This document shows, in pieces, positions 34,360 through 43,198 of a stretch of DNA of 64,000 nucleotides; position 1 is the first letter of the stretch, and the number at the start of each line of letters is the position of its first letter. The stretch comes from [Flexibacter] sp. ATCC 35208 (GTDB taxonomy: Bacteria; Bacteroidota; Bacteroidia; Chitinophagales; Chitinophagaceae). A model generated the notes under the pieces. That model had not been told where the DNA came from. It saw only the letters and a program-made list of their open reading frames with translations, and did no database searches. A program made the translations under genes and the position numbers. Location: the NCBI RefSeq assembly GCF_001975825.1, contig NZ_MTKN01000012.1, positions 82,578 to 146,577 of the forward strand, given 5' to 3'.

Positions 34360-36783
34360 TTAATTTAAAATTATTCTATACTTCACAGCCGGATCCTCGC
34401 GCTGGTCGGGCTTAAACAAATGCAACAAATAATATTTCCCATTCACCCAATCCTGCACCGCATTATCATAATACTGACTTCCAGGATTACCACTTTCCCC
34501 GCCAGGATAGATCCCGTAAGCTTCTACAGGGTCTCCCATCTGCACGATCATACGCCATGAAGGACCATGATTTTCCTTTATACAATTCACTATATGTCTG
34601 CCACCACCCGTATATAAGTGATATGCGCCAAACGGAACTATACTACGGGTGATGTGTCTGATATCTGTACCACGGTAACGCCCCCACTCTAATTTATTTT
34701 TCACCTCCAACGCTTTTGCGGTATCCGCTGCTTTGGCCAGGGCAGCGTACATCAGGCCGGAGAAGGTTTCTTTCTCTGGTGTGTTGATGTTGTCAATAAA
34801 GTGAAATGCAGTATCTTTTATCAGCAGATTCAACGTTGTTTTTTCCCATGGCATCTGGTATACATCTTCTCCGAACTGTGCCATATCATCATCCCATATT
34901 TCGCTTTGCAGATTATTCCATACTAACTGGAACACAGTCGCAGCCTTGCTATCAGCAGTGCTTTGCTGATTCCAGGATGTGAGGAGTTGCCAGTATTTTT
35001 TCTGATCGGCTGTGAGTAATGATTGGGAAAGGTGTGCACCAAATACAGGAATGGCAGCCCTTGCCAGCAAATTGGTGTAGTCATTTTGCAAAGCCATCAT
35101 ATCCTGGATAGTGATCTGGCTATCTGCCGCCAACACTTCATTGATACGCTTGCCACGGAACAAATCATAACCACCGACAAAGTTATATGGATACGTATCG
35201 TCTGTCGGATTTTGATTGGCAGAACTAACAAAACCGCGGGCAGGATTATGCAGATGTGGTAATTCGTTTCGTGGTATATACCCTTGCCAGGCAAAGGTGC
35301 TGTCATCACCAGGCATCACGAATTTACCCTGATCCTTCCAGCGCAAAGGATATTCTCCATTGTGCCAGATAGCGATGTCACCATCTTTAGAAGCGAAGGC
35401 AAAGTTCTGTGCCGGACATTGATAGTCTTTGATAGCTGCGAGGTAGTCGTCGTAATTTTTTGCTTTGTTGAGGAGCAGGAAAGTACGCAGTTCGTTCGAT
35501 GGGTCATGGGCTTTCCAGCGCATGGCGAGGAACTGAAATTCTTCTTTTTGATGTGCAGGGAAGGTATTATCGTAGGCGACAGGTCCCCATATGGTGTAGG
35601 CGACGGTATCGTAGAAAGGTTGTTGTCCCCTGATATTGATTTGTTCTATACGAAGGTCTGCATCGCGCCAGGTGCCATTAAATAAATACTGTTTGCGGCC
35701 ATTGCGAAATTGCAGTTTGTAGAAATCTTTTACGTCTTCTTCCCCATTTGTTACCCCCCAGGCAATATCGTTATTGAAGCCAATGATCACGCCGGGCGCA
35801 CCGGGCAACGAAGCACCATAAGTGTTTTGTTGCGGTGTGTGCAGCTGCACTTCGTACCAGAGGGAAGGCAGACTCAGGCCAAGGTGAGGATCATTACACA
35901 AGATCGGCGCACCGGAGCGGGTTTTAGAACCAGCTACCGCCCAGTTGTTGCTACCATTGTCCGGATCCGGTTTTTCTTCTTTAAAATGCTGTAAGGCACC
36001 CGCCAGTTTGATAATGCTGTCTGGTGGCGCTACTGCTTTCACGGTAGCCGGATCGAAGTGGGTGTTTTTAGGCACGATCGGGTCCAGGCTATCATTGAAA
36101 TCAGGGTATAATAAGTTGAAATCTTCCTTGCTGAAAATACGGCGGGCGTTGGTGTATTCGAGGTCTTCGGATTCACCGGCCAGATCGTTTGCCATCAGTT
36201 TGAGGAGGACAGCGGAGTTCAGTGTGGTCCAGGGCTCCGGTTTGTAGTCAAGGAGCTTGTATTCTATGGGCAGACTTGCCTTGCTCAATGTTTGAATGTA
36301 GGCATTTACACCTGCAGCGTAAGATTCGATAGCGGTTTTGGTAAAAGGATCCTTTACCATTTCCTTCAGTGCGACCTCAGCACTGTAAACCATGCCACGG
36401 CGGCGTTGCATTCTGTCGTAATCGACCATTTTAGGGCCGAGTATTTCAGAGAGACGACCAGAGGCGGCGAAGATCTGCAATTCCATTTGCCAGAGGCGAT
36501 CACGGGCGTGGAGGAAACCTTCTATATAGTAGGCGTCTGCGTCGTTTTCAGCGAAGATATGAGGGACCATGCGGTCATCCAGCCAGACTTCGGACTTGCC
36601 GGTGAGGCCGGGGAGGTGGATGGTTTCATTATAATCTTTGCTGATGGGGGTGGCGTTTTGCCAAAAACCTTCCTGAGGACTGAGTAATGGGCCAACAGGG
36701 GGCAGTGCACCCCATTTGTGGGACAAAGCAAAAATAAGTAAAGCGGTTATTCCGGTCGTAATGGCAAATGGTATGATTCTCAT
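34360..36783 (-). CDS. Penicillin acylase family N-terminal nucleophile hydrolase
   Basis: 807 aa. N-terminal signal or anchor helix (MRIIPFAITTGITALLIFAL); small-subunit region about 50-255 with RMVPHIFAENDADAYYIEGF and LHARDRLWQMELQ. The self-cleavage site is GSNNW, with the nucleophile Ser278 becoming the new N-terminus; the large subunit follows with NDPHLGLSLPSLWYEVQLH and NQNPTDDTYPYNF. The family cleaves amide bonds of penicillins, acyl-homoserine lactones or related acylated compounds; the substrate here is unknown. Periplasmic location is expected. Monocistronic. Confidence 0.9.
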   Translation of the reverse strand: MRIIPFAITTGITALLIFALSHKWGALPPVGPLLSPQEGFWQNATPISKDYNETIHLPGLTGKSEVWLDDRMVPHIFAENDADAYYIEGFLHARDRLWQMELQIFAASGRLSEILGPKMVDYDRMQRRRGMVYSAEVALKEMVKDPFTKTAIESYAAGVNAYIQTLSKASLPIEYKLLDYKPEPWTTLNSAVLLKLMANDLAGESEDLEYTNARRIFSKEDFNLLYPDFNDSLDPIVPKNTHFDPATVKAVAPPDSIIKLAGALQHFKEEKPDPDNGSNNWAVAGSKTRSGAPILCNDPHLGLSLPSLWYEVQLHTPQQNTYGASLPGAPGVIIGFNNDIAWGVTNGEEDVKDFYKLQFRNGRKQYLFNGTWRDADLRIEQINIRGQQPFYDTVAYTIWGPVAYDNTFPAHQKEEFQFLAMRWKAHDPSNELRTFLLLNKAKNYDDYLAAIKDYQCPAQNFAFASKDGDIAIWHNGEYPLRWKDQGKFVMPGDDSTFAWQGYIPRNELPHLHNPARGFVSSANQNPTDDTYPYNFVGGYDLFRGKRINEVLAADSQITIQDMMALQNDYTNLLARAAIPVFGAHLSQSLLTADQKKYWQLLTSWNQQSTADSKAATVFQLVWNNLQSEIWDDDMAQFGEDVYQMPWEKTTLNLLIKDTAFHFIDNINTPEKETFSGLMYAALAKAADTAKALEVKNKLEWGRYRGTDIRHITRSIVPFGAYHLYTGGGRHIVNCIKENHGPSWRMIVQMGDPVEAYGIYPGGESGNPGSQYYDNAVQDWVNGKYYLLHLFKPDQREDPAVKYRIILN

Positions 36784-36877
36784 AGCAAGGAAGTGAATAG
36801 CTAATATACAATTTTTTCAGCCGCGGTGATTTTGGTGGATGGCAATAATGAAATCATATGGATGAATCGTAGGTGAG

Positions 36878-36941
36878 CCGGTTATAAGCCGCCAATAACC
36901 CGCCTCTTTATAGATGCGGGTTATTGGCGGCTTATAGCCGG
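36878..36941. repeat. Long inverted repeat in the acylase-bioF spacer
   Basis: 26-bp arms CCGGTTATAAGCCGCCAATA.. (36878-36903) and complement (36916-36941), 25 of 26 pairs, 12-nt loop. A further copy of the arm motif (GGCGGCTTATAGGCGGGTTAT) follows at 36948-36968. No T-run; it lies upstream of the acylase gene. Possibly a REP-type or MITE-like element. Confidence 0.6.
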
Positions 36942-37001
36942 GATATAGGCGGCTTATAGGCGGGTTATCTCCCTGAGAATGCAAAAGAAGTGCTATGGCT
37001 A

Positions 37002-37223
37002 CGGTTGTAACCAGCAGGGGGGAGTAGCTACTTTTTAGTACGAAAAGCGACATCCCGCGAGGGGGTATCGACTACCTTTTAGCAAGAATGCGATAACCAG
37101 CGAGGACGCATTAGCTACTCTTTAGCAAGAAAAATGATATCCCGTGGGGGGTATCGACTACCTTTTAGCAAGAAATGCGATAACCAGCGAGTTCCCATTA
37201 TTTACCCCTTAGTCAAAACCCCA
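37002..37223. repeat. Five tandem ~43-bp units continuing from the 3' end of bioF
   Basis: Plus-strand units end in TTTAGCAAGAAA-like sequence and alternate between ATAACCAGCGAG and ATCCCGYGRGGGG types, starting at about 37002, 37047, 37088, 37132 and 37174. The last unit contains the bioF stop codon (37202-37204) and its final codons; TTGACTAAGGGGTAA of bioF corresponds to TTGCTAAAAGGTAG in the other units. So the array appears to grow out of the gene end. Confidence 0.75.
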
Positions 37224-38314
37224 ATCACCTTATCCACTTCCTCTTCTGTATTAAAACTATGCAATACAATACGCAGCCTTTCCTTCCCTTTGGGCACAGT
37301 AGGATGTAAAATGGCCCGGATATCCAATCCTTCTCCCTGAAGTCGCGCCGCCAATTCCCTAGTAGCCGTATTTCCAGGGGTCAAAACAACCTGAATAGGC
37401 GTTTCACTGGGCAATGTATCCAGCGCCGCCACTCCCTTCCGGAATCGGGTAATTAAAGCCGCCAGGTGAGTTCTGGCTTCCTGCATATAAGGAAACAAAT
37501 CGTAACTGGCCATGATCGCTGCCATCGCAGTAGGTGGCAGGGCCGTGGTATATATAAATGAGCGGGAAAAATTGATAAGATAATCACGTAAATGACTGGA
37601 ACCCAGCACGACGGCACCATGACATCCTACAGCCTTGCCAAATGTATGTACCCTGGCAAAACATTGAGCCTGCAATTCCAGGTGCTGTACCAGGCCCTCG
37701 CCTTTTGCACCGACTACACCCGTGGCGTGGGCTTCGTCTACAATGAGGTGGGCGCCTGCCCTTTCACAAATGGCCGCGATGGCGGTTAAAGGGGCAAAGT
37801 CTCCATCCATGGAATACACAGACTCTACTGCCACGAAGATATTGCCCGTGGCGTTGGAGAGTTTCTTTTCAAGATCAATCGTATCATTGTGCAGGAAAGA
37901 AAATGCCTGCGCTTTGGAAAGCCGGATGCCATCACGGATACTGGCATGGATAAGGGAATCGTAAATGATCGTATCTCCTTTTTGGGGTACAGCGCTGAAT
38001 AATCCAAGATTCGCATCGTAGCCGGAGTTATAAATTAACCCGGCGGCACTTTGATGAAATCCTGCCAACATAATTTCCGTTTCTTCTACCCAGAGGTAAT
38101 TGCCTGCCAGTAAACGTGAGCCGGTACTGCCGTGGGCGAAAGGCCGCGCGGCAAGGAGATTATGTACGGCTTCCTGCATGGCCATGCTCTTTGCCAGGCC
38201 AAGGTAATCGTTGGAACAAAAGTCTACCATACCGGGTGCCGGCAGGCGTAATTGACGGAGGGCGTGCTGTTCTTTGCGTGCTGCCAGTTGCGCTAAAAGA
38301 AAATCTTCTTTCAT
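37202..38314 (-). CDS. bioF: 8-amino-7-oxononanoate synthase-type PLP enzyme
   Basis: 370 aa, the usual length. CSNDYLGLAKS near the N-terminus, GSTGSRLLAGN, the Asp motif LIVDEAHATGVVG and the PLP-lysine motif HTFGKAVGCHGAVV identify an alpha-oxoamine synthase. BioF condenses pimeloyl-ACP/CoA with alanine in biotin synthesis. No other bio genes are adjacent, so a related alpha-oxoamine synthase is possible, but the length and DFCSNDYLG start favour BioF. The 3' end is repeated downstream in a tandem array. Confidence 0.8.
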   Translation of the reverse strand: MKEDFLLAQLAARKEQHALRQLRLPAPGMVDFCSNDYLGLAKSMAMQEAVHNLLAARPFAHGSTGSRLLAGNYLWVEETEIMLAGFHQSAAGLIYNSGYDANLGLFSAVPQKGDTIIYDSLIHASIRDGIRLSKAQAFSFLHNDTIDLEKKLSNATGNIFVAVESVYSMDGDFAPLTAIAAICERAGAHLIVDEAHATGVVGAKGEGLVQHLELQAQCFARVHTFGKAVGCHGAVVLGSSHLRDYLINFSRSFIYTTALPPTAMAAIMASYDLFPYMQEARTHLAALITRFRKGVAALDTLPSETPIQVVLTPGNTATRELAARLQGEGLDIRAILHPTVPKGKERLRIVLHSFNTEEEVDKVIGVLTKG

Positions 38315-38328
38315 CTTTCAAAGCTAAG

Positions 38329-38336
38329 TAACTTTG
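38329..38336 (+). promoter_or_regulatory. Candidate -7 box for miaE
   Basis: TAACTTTG fits TAnnTTTG. Transcription would begin near 38343, which favours the ATG at 38371 over the frame's first ATG at 38350. Confidence 0.4.
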
Positions 38337-38370
38337 TGGACGATAATTAATGAAAAGCAACTTAACGCGC

Positions 38371-38967
38371 ATGAGTAAAGTATCTATCCTTGGACTTCAT
38401 CTTCCTTCTGACCCACGTTGGGTAAACCTGGCCGCTATTTCCCTGGAAGAAGTATTGACAGACCATGCTTTTTGTGAGCAAAAAGCTGCAACTTCCTGTA
38501 TCTCTTTGATTCAGCGTTATCCGCACAGAGATAGACTGGTACAGGAACTGGCGCCGATCGTGACTGAAGAGTGGGGACATTTCCGGCAGGTACTGGCAGA
38601 GATGAAAAAGAGAGGGTTTCAGTTGGGGAAACAACGAAAAGATCTATACGTAAATGCGTTGATGCAGCATCAGAATAAAGGGGGGGATCCGGATACGGTG
38701 TTCCTGGATCGGTTGCTGACTTTTGCGCTGATTGAAGCAAGAAGTTGTGAGCGGTTTAGATTATTGAGTGAAGATCTGGAAGATGAATATCTCCGTGAGT
38801 TTTACCGGAAATTTATGATTTCTGAAGCAGGGCATTACCGGTTATTTATCGACCTGGCAAATGAGTATTTACCGGAAGAGAAGGTAAAAGCGCGCTGGCA
38901 GGAATGGCTGACGATTGAGGCGGATATAATGGATAAAATGGAAGTGAGGGGAGATAGGATTCATTAG
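38371..38967 (+). CDS. miaE: tRNA-(ms2io6A)-hydroxylase-like diiron protein
   Basis: 198 aa from ATG 38371 (MSKVSILGLHLPSDPRWVNL); an ATG 21 nt earlier is in frame. The start is typical of MiaE. Ferritin-like diiron ligands are visible as pairs: SLEEVLTDHAFCE, VTEEWGHFRQVL, LIEARSCERF and ISEAGHYRLF (Glu and EXXH-type motifs). MiaE hydroxylates the isopentenyl group of the modified adenosine at tRNA position 37 using oxygen. It is transcribed divergently from bioF. Confidence 0.88.
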   Translation: MSKVSILGLHLPSDPRWVNLAAISLEEVLTDHAFCEQKAATSCISLIQRYPHRDRLVQELAPIVTEEWGHFRQVLAEMKKRGFQLGKQRKDLYVNALMQHQNKGGDPDTVFLDRLLTFALIEARSCERFRLLSEDLEDEYLREFYRKFMISEAGHYRLFIDLANEYLPEEKVKARWQEWLTIEADIMDKMEVRGDRIH

Positions 38968-39055
38968 AAGCAGACTTTCATTATCCTACATGGTTCATCA
39001 TTGAAACCGATCCTGAAACCAGCGGGACAGCATCTATACAAGTAATTATTCACAG

Positions 39056-39082
39056 GCTTCAATAGTGGTTCCCTTGAAGCCT
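39056..39082 (-). terminator. Hairpin between miaE and the patatin gene
   Basis: GGCTTCA ... TGAAGCC with a 13-nt loop, between two convergent genes, 10 nt beyond the patatin stop. The T-run is poor, so the terminator call is moderate. Confidence 0.5.
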
Positions 39083-39092
39083 TCTTTATAGC

Positions 39093-41333
39093 TTAAAAAT
39101 TAAACCCAATATTTACATAAAAACGTAACCGGCCATCCTGATCGCAATACATCATTGTGCCTTCTATCGGCCCCATGAATGTAGAATAGCCAGCTGATAT
39201 GCCATACCCACTCAGGTATTTAAATTTCGTTTCCACATCCCCCATAAAATCATACACTGCAGCACCTACCCTTGGCGTGGTGAAGATATTCCGTGCCACT
39301 TCATACTGATACGCCAGTTGTAATGTAGCGGCAGAAGATGTACTCACCTCTCCTTCCAATATCCCTACAAACGGCAACTGGTTGCGCAGGACATTGTTCA
39401 ATCCCCCAATCTGAAAAGCATTGATCGGACCTTGTTTGTGATTGAAGTTCACACCGCCACCGGCCTGAATTTGCAAAGCGCCTTTATATCCAAATGGAAT
39501 ATGGTATTTTGCCTGCAACAAAGCCCGCTGGTAATCGGCAAAGTTGATATTGGTAGAATCCAGTGATTGCTGCACCCCATCACGAAACACCCTGAAACCC
39601 GGGTTTTCATTATAGATCCAGCCTGCTTCGAACTGCAGATCGATCCCTTTGCGTGAGTAGATCTTTCTATCGAGCGAGTTCATACCGATATAAAAATAGC
39701 TGTTTAGTTGTGTGCTGTTTCCACGTATTTCCTGCTCATCTGCATAGCGGGGGTTCAGGTTTAAGAACTCCCAACGGGTACCGATACCCATGGCCATCAT
39801 ACTATTTAATGTCCATTGGAAATGTATATCGGTGTTTAAGTATTTACTATGATAATCCTGTTTTGCTTTCAGGTTTTCATATTGTGTCATCGAGTTATCC
39901 TCGAAGTAAAAACCAAGGCCTACACCGAAGTTCCTGTCATGACCGGTATATTTAAAGTACTCTGCCTGCACACGCGGATTTTCGCTGATAGCGACGGTCA
40001 CAAATGCACGGGAGTTAGGTATGATAAAGTTGCGTTGTGTAACATTGACGATCGCGCTGGCATTTGTAAAACTATTATAACTAAGTGCGAATTTTACATA
40101 CGTGAGCGGATTCTCTTCCACATTTACGTTCATGATAGTCTGGCGCTTGTCATCCGGTATGAGGTCGTATGTGATCATTTTATAGAATCGGGTACCAAAT
40201 ACATTCAGCACTGCTTCTTTGATATGCTGGGAAGTGTAGCAGCCACCAGTTTTGAGCCCAAGGCGCCCCAGGAAAAATTTCTCATCTGAGTGCTTGAGAC
40301 CATTTACTCGAATTTCAGTCAGTTCAATATCAGCGGTAAAAGGTAAACGGTTCTTTTCGAAAGGTGGCAATGGATTGATGGCCTGTAGTGAATCGGCCAG
40401 GTGCTTAAACACGGGATACATCTCTCTGCCCTTGCGCTTACCTATTTCTATGATAGAATCAACGCTGCCAAAGCTGGCGGCACTGTAGTTTTCCAGTTTA
40501 TGCTGAATGAAGATATCGCAGAGTTGTCGTTCATCCTTGAAGTCGTCGGCGTCTTTGTAGAAACCGAGTTGCTGGATCACATCCAGTGGTGTTTGCAACT
40601 GATCTGATTTGCGAAGACCTCCTGATACGTTGGACCCGATCACGATGTCGGCCCCCATTTCCTTAGCGGTGATAACCGGGAAGTTGCGGACTACACCGCC
40701 ATCGACCAACTTACGGTCACCTATATTGATCGCTGTAAAAATAGAAGGAATGGCCATACTGGCACGGATAGCAGTGACAATATCGCCGGTATCGAGTGTG
40801 ACGATGGCTCCATTGGACACATCGGTGGCGATACATTTAAAAGGAATATTGAATTTGGAAAAATCCCGCACCCCATTGGCAGGCCAGCACATACGTGCAA
40901 GCTCCAGCCATAGCTGTTCACCGGAAATTACGCCGGAGGCCAGTTTGGGTTTGCCAAATTCAAAGGGGATTTCGATGATATATTTATTATACTCTTTCTT
41001 TTCTTCGTAAGAGATGTCGGTGAGAACGGGTTGGTTGGTAAAAAGGTTGTTCCAGTCGAGTTCCCTGGCCATTCTTTCGATGTCGGAACCGGAGTAGCCC
41101 ATGGAATAGAGGGCACCAACGATGCTCCCCATACTGGTGCCGGTGAGGTAATCTATATGTAGTCCGGCGCTGTCAAGGGCTTCGAGGATACCGATATGGG
41201 CCAGGCCTTTGGCGCCTCCACCGCTGAGGGTCACTCCTATTTTGGGACGACCGGTCCCCGGCTGCTGTGCAAACATGACAGCAGGAAATAAAATGATCCC
41301 TAACCAACAAACAAATACCCTTCTGAAACGCAT
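39093..41333 (-). CDS. Patatin-like phospholipase fused to a BamA-type outer-membrane barrel
   Basis: 746 aa from ATG 41333, chosen for the signal peptide MRFRRVFVCWLGIILFPAVMFAQ; the frame is open to 41510. Patatin domain about 30-240 with GGGAKG oxyanion loop, GTSMG nucleophile and DGGVVRNFPV for the catalytic Asp. A POTRA-like segment (about 330-405, TDIELTEIRVNGLKHSDE) and a C-terminal surface-antigen barrel (about 420-746, ending RLRFYVNIGFNF) follow. This PlpD-like layout is a type V-d-like or outer-membrane lipase design. Confidence 0.9.
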   Translation of the reverse strand: MRFRRVFVCWLGIILFPAVMFAQQPGTGRPKIGVTLSGGGAKGLAHIGILEALDSAGLHIDYLTGTSMGSIVGALYSMGYSGSDIERMARELDWNNLFTNQPVLTDISYEEKKEYNKYIIEIPFEFGKPKLASGVISGEQLWLELARMCWPANGVRDFSKFNIPFKCIATDVSNGAIVTLDTGDIVTAIRASMAIPSIFTAINIGDRKLVDGGVVRNFPVITAKEMGADIVIGSNVSGGLRKSDQLQTPLDVIQQLGFYKDADDFKDERQLCDIFIQHKLENYSAASFGSVDSIIEIGKRKGREMYPVFKHLADSLQAINPLPPFEKNRLPFTADIELTEIRVNGLKHSDEKFFLGRLGLKTGGCYTSQHIKEAVLNVFGTRFYKMITYDLIPDDKRQTIMNVNVEENPLTYVKFALSYNSFTNASAIVNVTQRNFIIPNSRAFVTVAISENPRVQAEYFKYTGHDRNFGVGLGFYFEDNSMTQYENLKAKQDYHSKYLNTDIHFQWTLNSMMAMGIGTRWEFLNLNPRYADEQEIRGNSTQLNSYFYIGMNSLDRKIYSRKGIDLQFEAGWIYNENPGFRVFRDGVQQSLDSTNINFADYQRALLQAKYHIPFGYKGALQIQAGGGVNFNHKQGPINAFQIGGLNNVLRNQLPFVGILEGEVSTSSAATLQLAYQYEVARNIFTTPRVGAAVYDFMGDVETKFKYLSGYGISAGYSTFMGPIEGTMMYCDQDGRLRFYVNIGFNF

Positions 41334-41559
41334 ATATCTTGACTGTAAGTTCCCTGATTTGACCCGAAGGTAGCAGAATAAGTTTAAAAAATGAGTTTTC
41401 CCGCGATGATCTGTAGCAGGCATAGGGAGACTCAATTTTATCCAAAATCTACGGTTTAACTGCCTCTTCAAAAAATATAATATTTGCGTTTTTATTATTA
41501 TTTTATACAACTATTTGTAGCATTTCAAACTATTAGGACTACCTTATATTTCCACAAGT

Positions 41560-43044
41560 ATGATAAAAAACACGACTGCGCACAACATCTGGCAGGTGAT
41601 CCTGGCTTCTTCGGCCGGCACGCTGATAGAATGGTATGATTTCTACATCTTTGGCAGTTTGTCTGCTATAATTGCTGAAAAGTTTTTCCCGCCCAGCAAT
41701 CCTGATCTTGCTTACATAATGACACTGGCCACTTTTGCAGTGGGGTTTGTGGTCAGGCCTTTTGGCGCGATTGTGTTCGGGAGATTGGGGGATATTGTCG
41801 GGAGGAAGTATACTTTTTTACTTACCCTGCTCATCATGGGTGGGTCTACTTTTGCTATTGGCCTGGTACCGGGTTATGGAACGATTGGCGTACTGGCACC
41901 GATTATTGTATTGATATTACGGCTATTACAGGGATTGGCGCTGGGTGGAGAATATGGAGGTGCTGCAACATATGTGGCAGAGCATTCGGCACATAACAAG
42001 CGTGGGTATTATACAAGTTTTATACAGACGACGGCTACGTTGGGGTTGTTTGTATCGCTGGCGGTGATCCTGATTACGAGGAGTAGCATGACGACGGATC
42101 AGTTCAATGATTGGGGATGGCGGGTGCCGTTCTGGTTGTCGGTGTTGCTGGTGTTGATGTCTTATTATATCAGGATCCGGTTGCAGGAGTCGCCGGAGTT
42201 TGCGCAGTTGAAAGCGGAGGGGAAGACGGCGAAGAACCCGATAAAAGAGAGTTTTGGCAAGAAAGAGAATTTGAAAGTGGTGTTGCTGGCGTTGTTTGGA
42301 GCCGCGATGGGCCAAGGGGTGATCTGGTATACGGGGCAGTTTTATGCTTTGTCGTTTTTGCAAAAGACGATGAACATTGAATTTGTGCAGTCTAATATAA
42401 TAATAGCGGTGGCGCTGGTGTTGGGAACGCCGTTCTTTATTTATTTTGGGTGGTTGTCGGATAAGATCGGGCGAAAGAAGATTATGATGGCGGGGATGTT
42501 GGTAGCGGCGCTGGCGTATTATCCCATATATGCAAGGATGGATCAGATTGGGAATATTGGTTTGAAGACGGAGGAGAAGGCGAAGTATACGATAGAGAAT
42601 ACGATGACGAGGAATGAGAAGATGCAGAATGTGGAGAAGACCGTGAAGACGAGGGTGTATGATGATGAGACGAAGGTGAAGGAGACGGTGGTGAATACAG
42701 ATGGGAAAGAGGAGAAGAAGACGGAGGTGGTAGTGGGCAAGAGTGGTGTGATACAATTGGTATTGCTGGTATGGGTGCAGGTGTTATTTGTGACGATGGT
42801 GTATGGGCCGATAGCGGCGTTTTTGGTGGAGTTGTTTCCGGCGAGGATCAGGTATACTTCGATGAGTTTGCCTTATCATTTGGGGAATGGGGTGTTTGGA
42901 GGGTTGTTGCCTACAGTGGCGACGATATTGGTGACGCAGACGCATCATCATTTGGCGGGGTTGGTGTACCCGATTGGGGTGGCGGGGATTTGTTTTGTGA
43001 TTGGGATGGTGTTTATTAAGGAGAATATGATATCTAAAGAATAG
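41560..43044 (+). CDS. MFS transporter of the metabolite:H+ symporter type, with a charged cytoplasmic insert
   Basis: 494 aa, 12 predicted helices. SAGTLIEWYDFYIFGSLSA and RPFGAIVFGRLGDIVGRKY are hallmarks of the MHS family (shikimate, proline/betaine, alpha-ketoglutarate carriers). A charged insert of about 60 residues (about 340-398, from TEEKAKYTIENT to EVVVGKSG) sits between helix 8 or 9 and the next; it is rich in Lys, Glu, Thr and Val and is encoded by purine-rich DNA (about 42560-42735). Substrate unknown. Confidence 0.85.
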   Translation: MIKNTTAHNIWQVILASSAGTLIEWYDFYIFGSLSAIIAEKFFPPSNPDLAYIMTLATFAVGFVVRPFGAIVFGRLGDIVGRKYTFLLTLLIMGGSTFAIGLVPGYGTIGVLAPIIVLILRLLQGLALGGEYGGAATYVAEHSAHNKRGYYTSFIQTTATLGLFVSLAVILITRSSMTTDQFNDWGWRVPFWLSVLLVLMSYYIRIRLQESPEFAQLKAEGKTAKNPIKESFGKKENLKVVLLALFGAAMGQGVIWYTGQFYALSFLQKTMNIEFVQSNIIIAVALVLGTPFFIYFGWLSDKIGRKKIMMAGMLVAALAYYPIYARMDQIGNIGLKTEEKAKYTIENTMTRNEKMQNVEKTVKTRVYDDETKVKETVVNTDGKEEKKTEVVVGKSGVIQLVLLVWVQVLFVTMVYGPIAAFLVELFPARIRYTSMSLPYHLGNGVFGGLLPTVATILVTQTHHHLAGLVYPIGVAGICFVIGMVFIKENMISKE

Positions 43045-43050
43045 GGTAGA

Positions 43051-43088
43051 ATCCGGAAGAATTGCTGCTCAATTCTTCCGGATTTTAG
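43051..43088 (+). terminator. Terminator after the MHS transporter
   Basis: ATCCGGAAGAATTG / CAATTCTTCCGGAT, 14-bp stem, 5-nt loop, followed by TTTA. Confidence 0.85.
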
Positions 43089-43093
43089 TAGGG

Positions 43094-43128
43094 GCGGTTG
43101 CGGACCTGGTGGTTCGCAACCGCTTTTT
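43094..43128 (+). terminator. Second hairpin in the transporter-GSCFA spacer
   Basis: GCGGTTGCG / CGCAACCGC with TTTTTA after it. The CGCAACCGCTT half recurs at 43190-43200, overlapping the GSCFA stop, so this may be another case of a repeated gene end. Confidence 0.7.
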
Positions 43129-43198
43129 ATTGAAGGAATTTAATTGCGAAGGTGTTGGATCTGGCGAACAGAAACTGATTTTTTATTTCCGCAACCGC

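Noticed and set aside
36816..37200. Possible CRISPR array in the acylase-bioF spacer
   Set aside because: The repeats are contiguous, imperfect and without unique spacers, and no cas gene is present; it is a tandem array plus an inverted repeat.
41926..42756. 276-codon minus-strand frame inside the MHS transporter
   Set aside because: Composition is almost only His, Arg, Leu, Ile and Pro, the mirror of a G-rich coding strand; the plus-strand transporter is clear.
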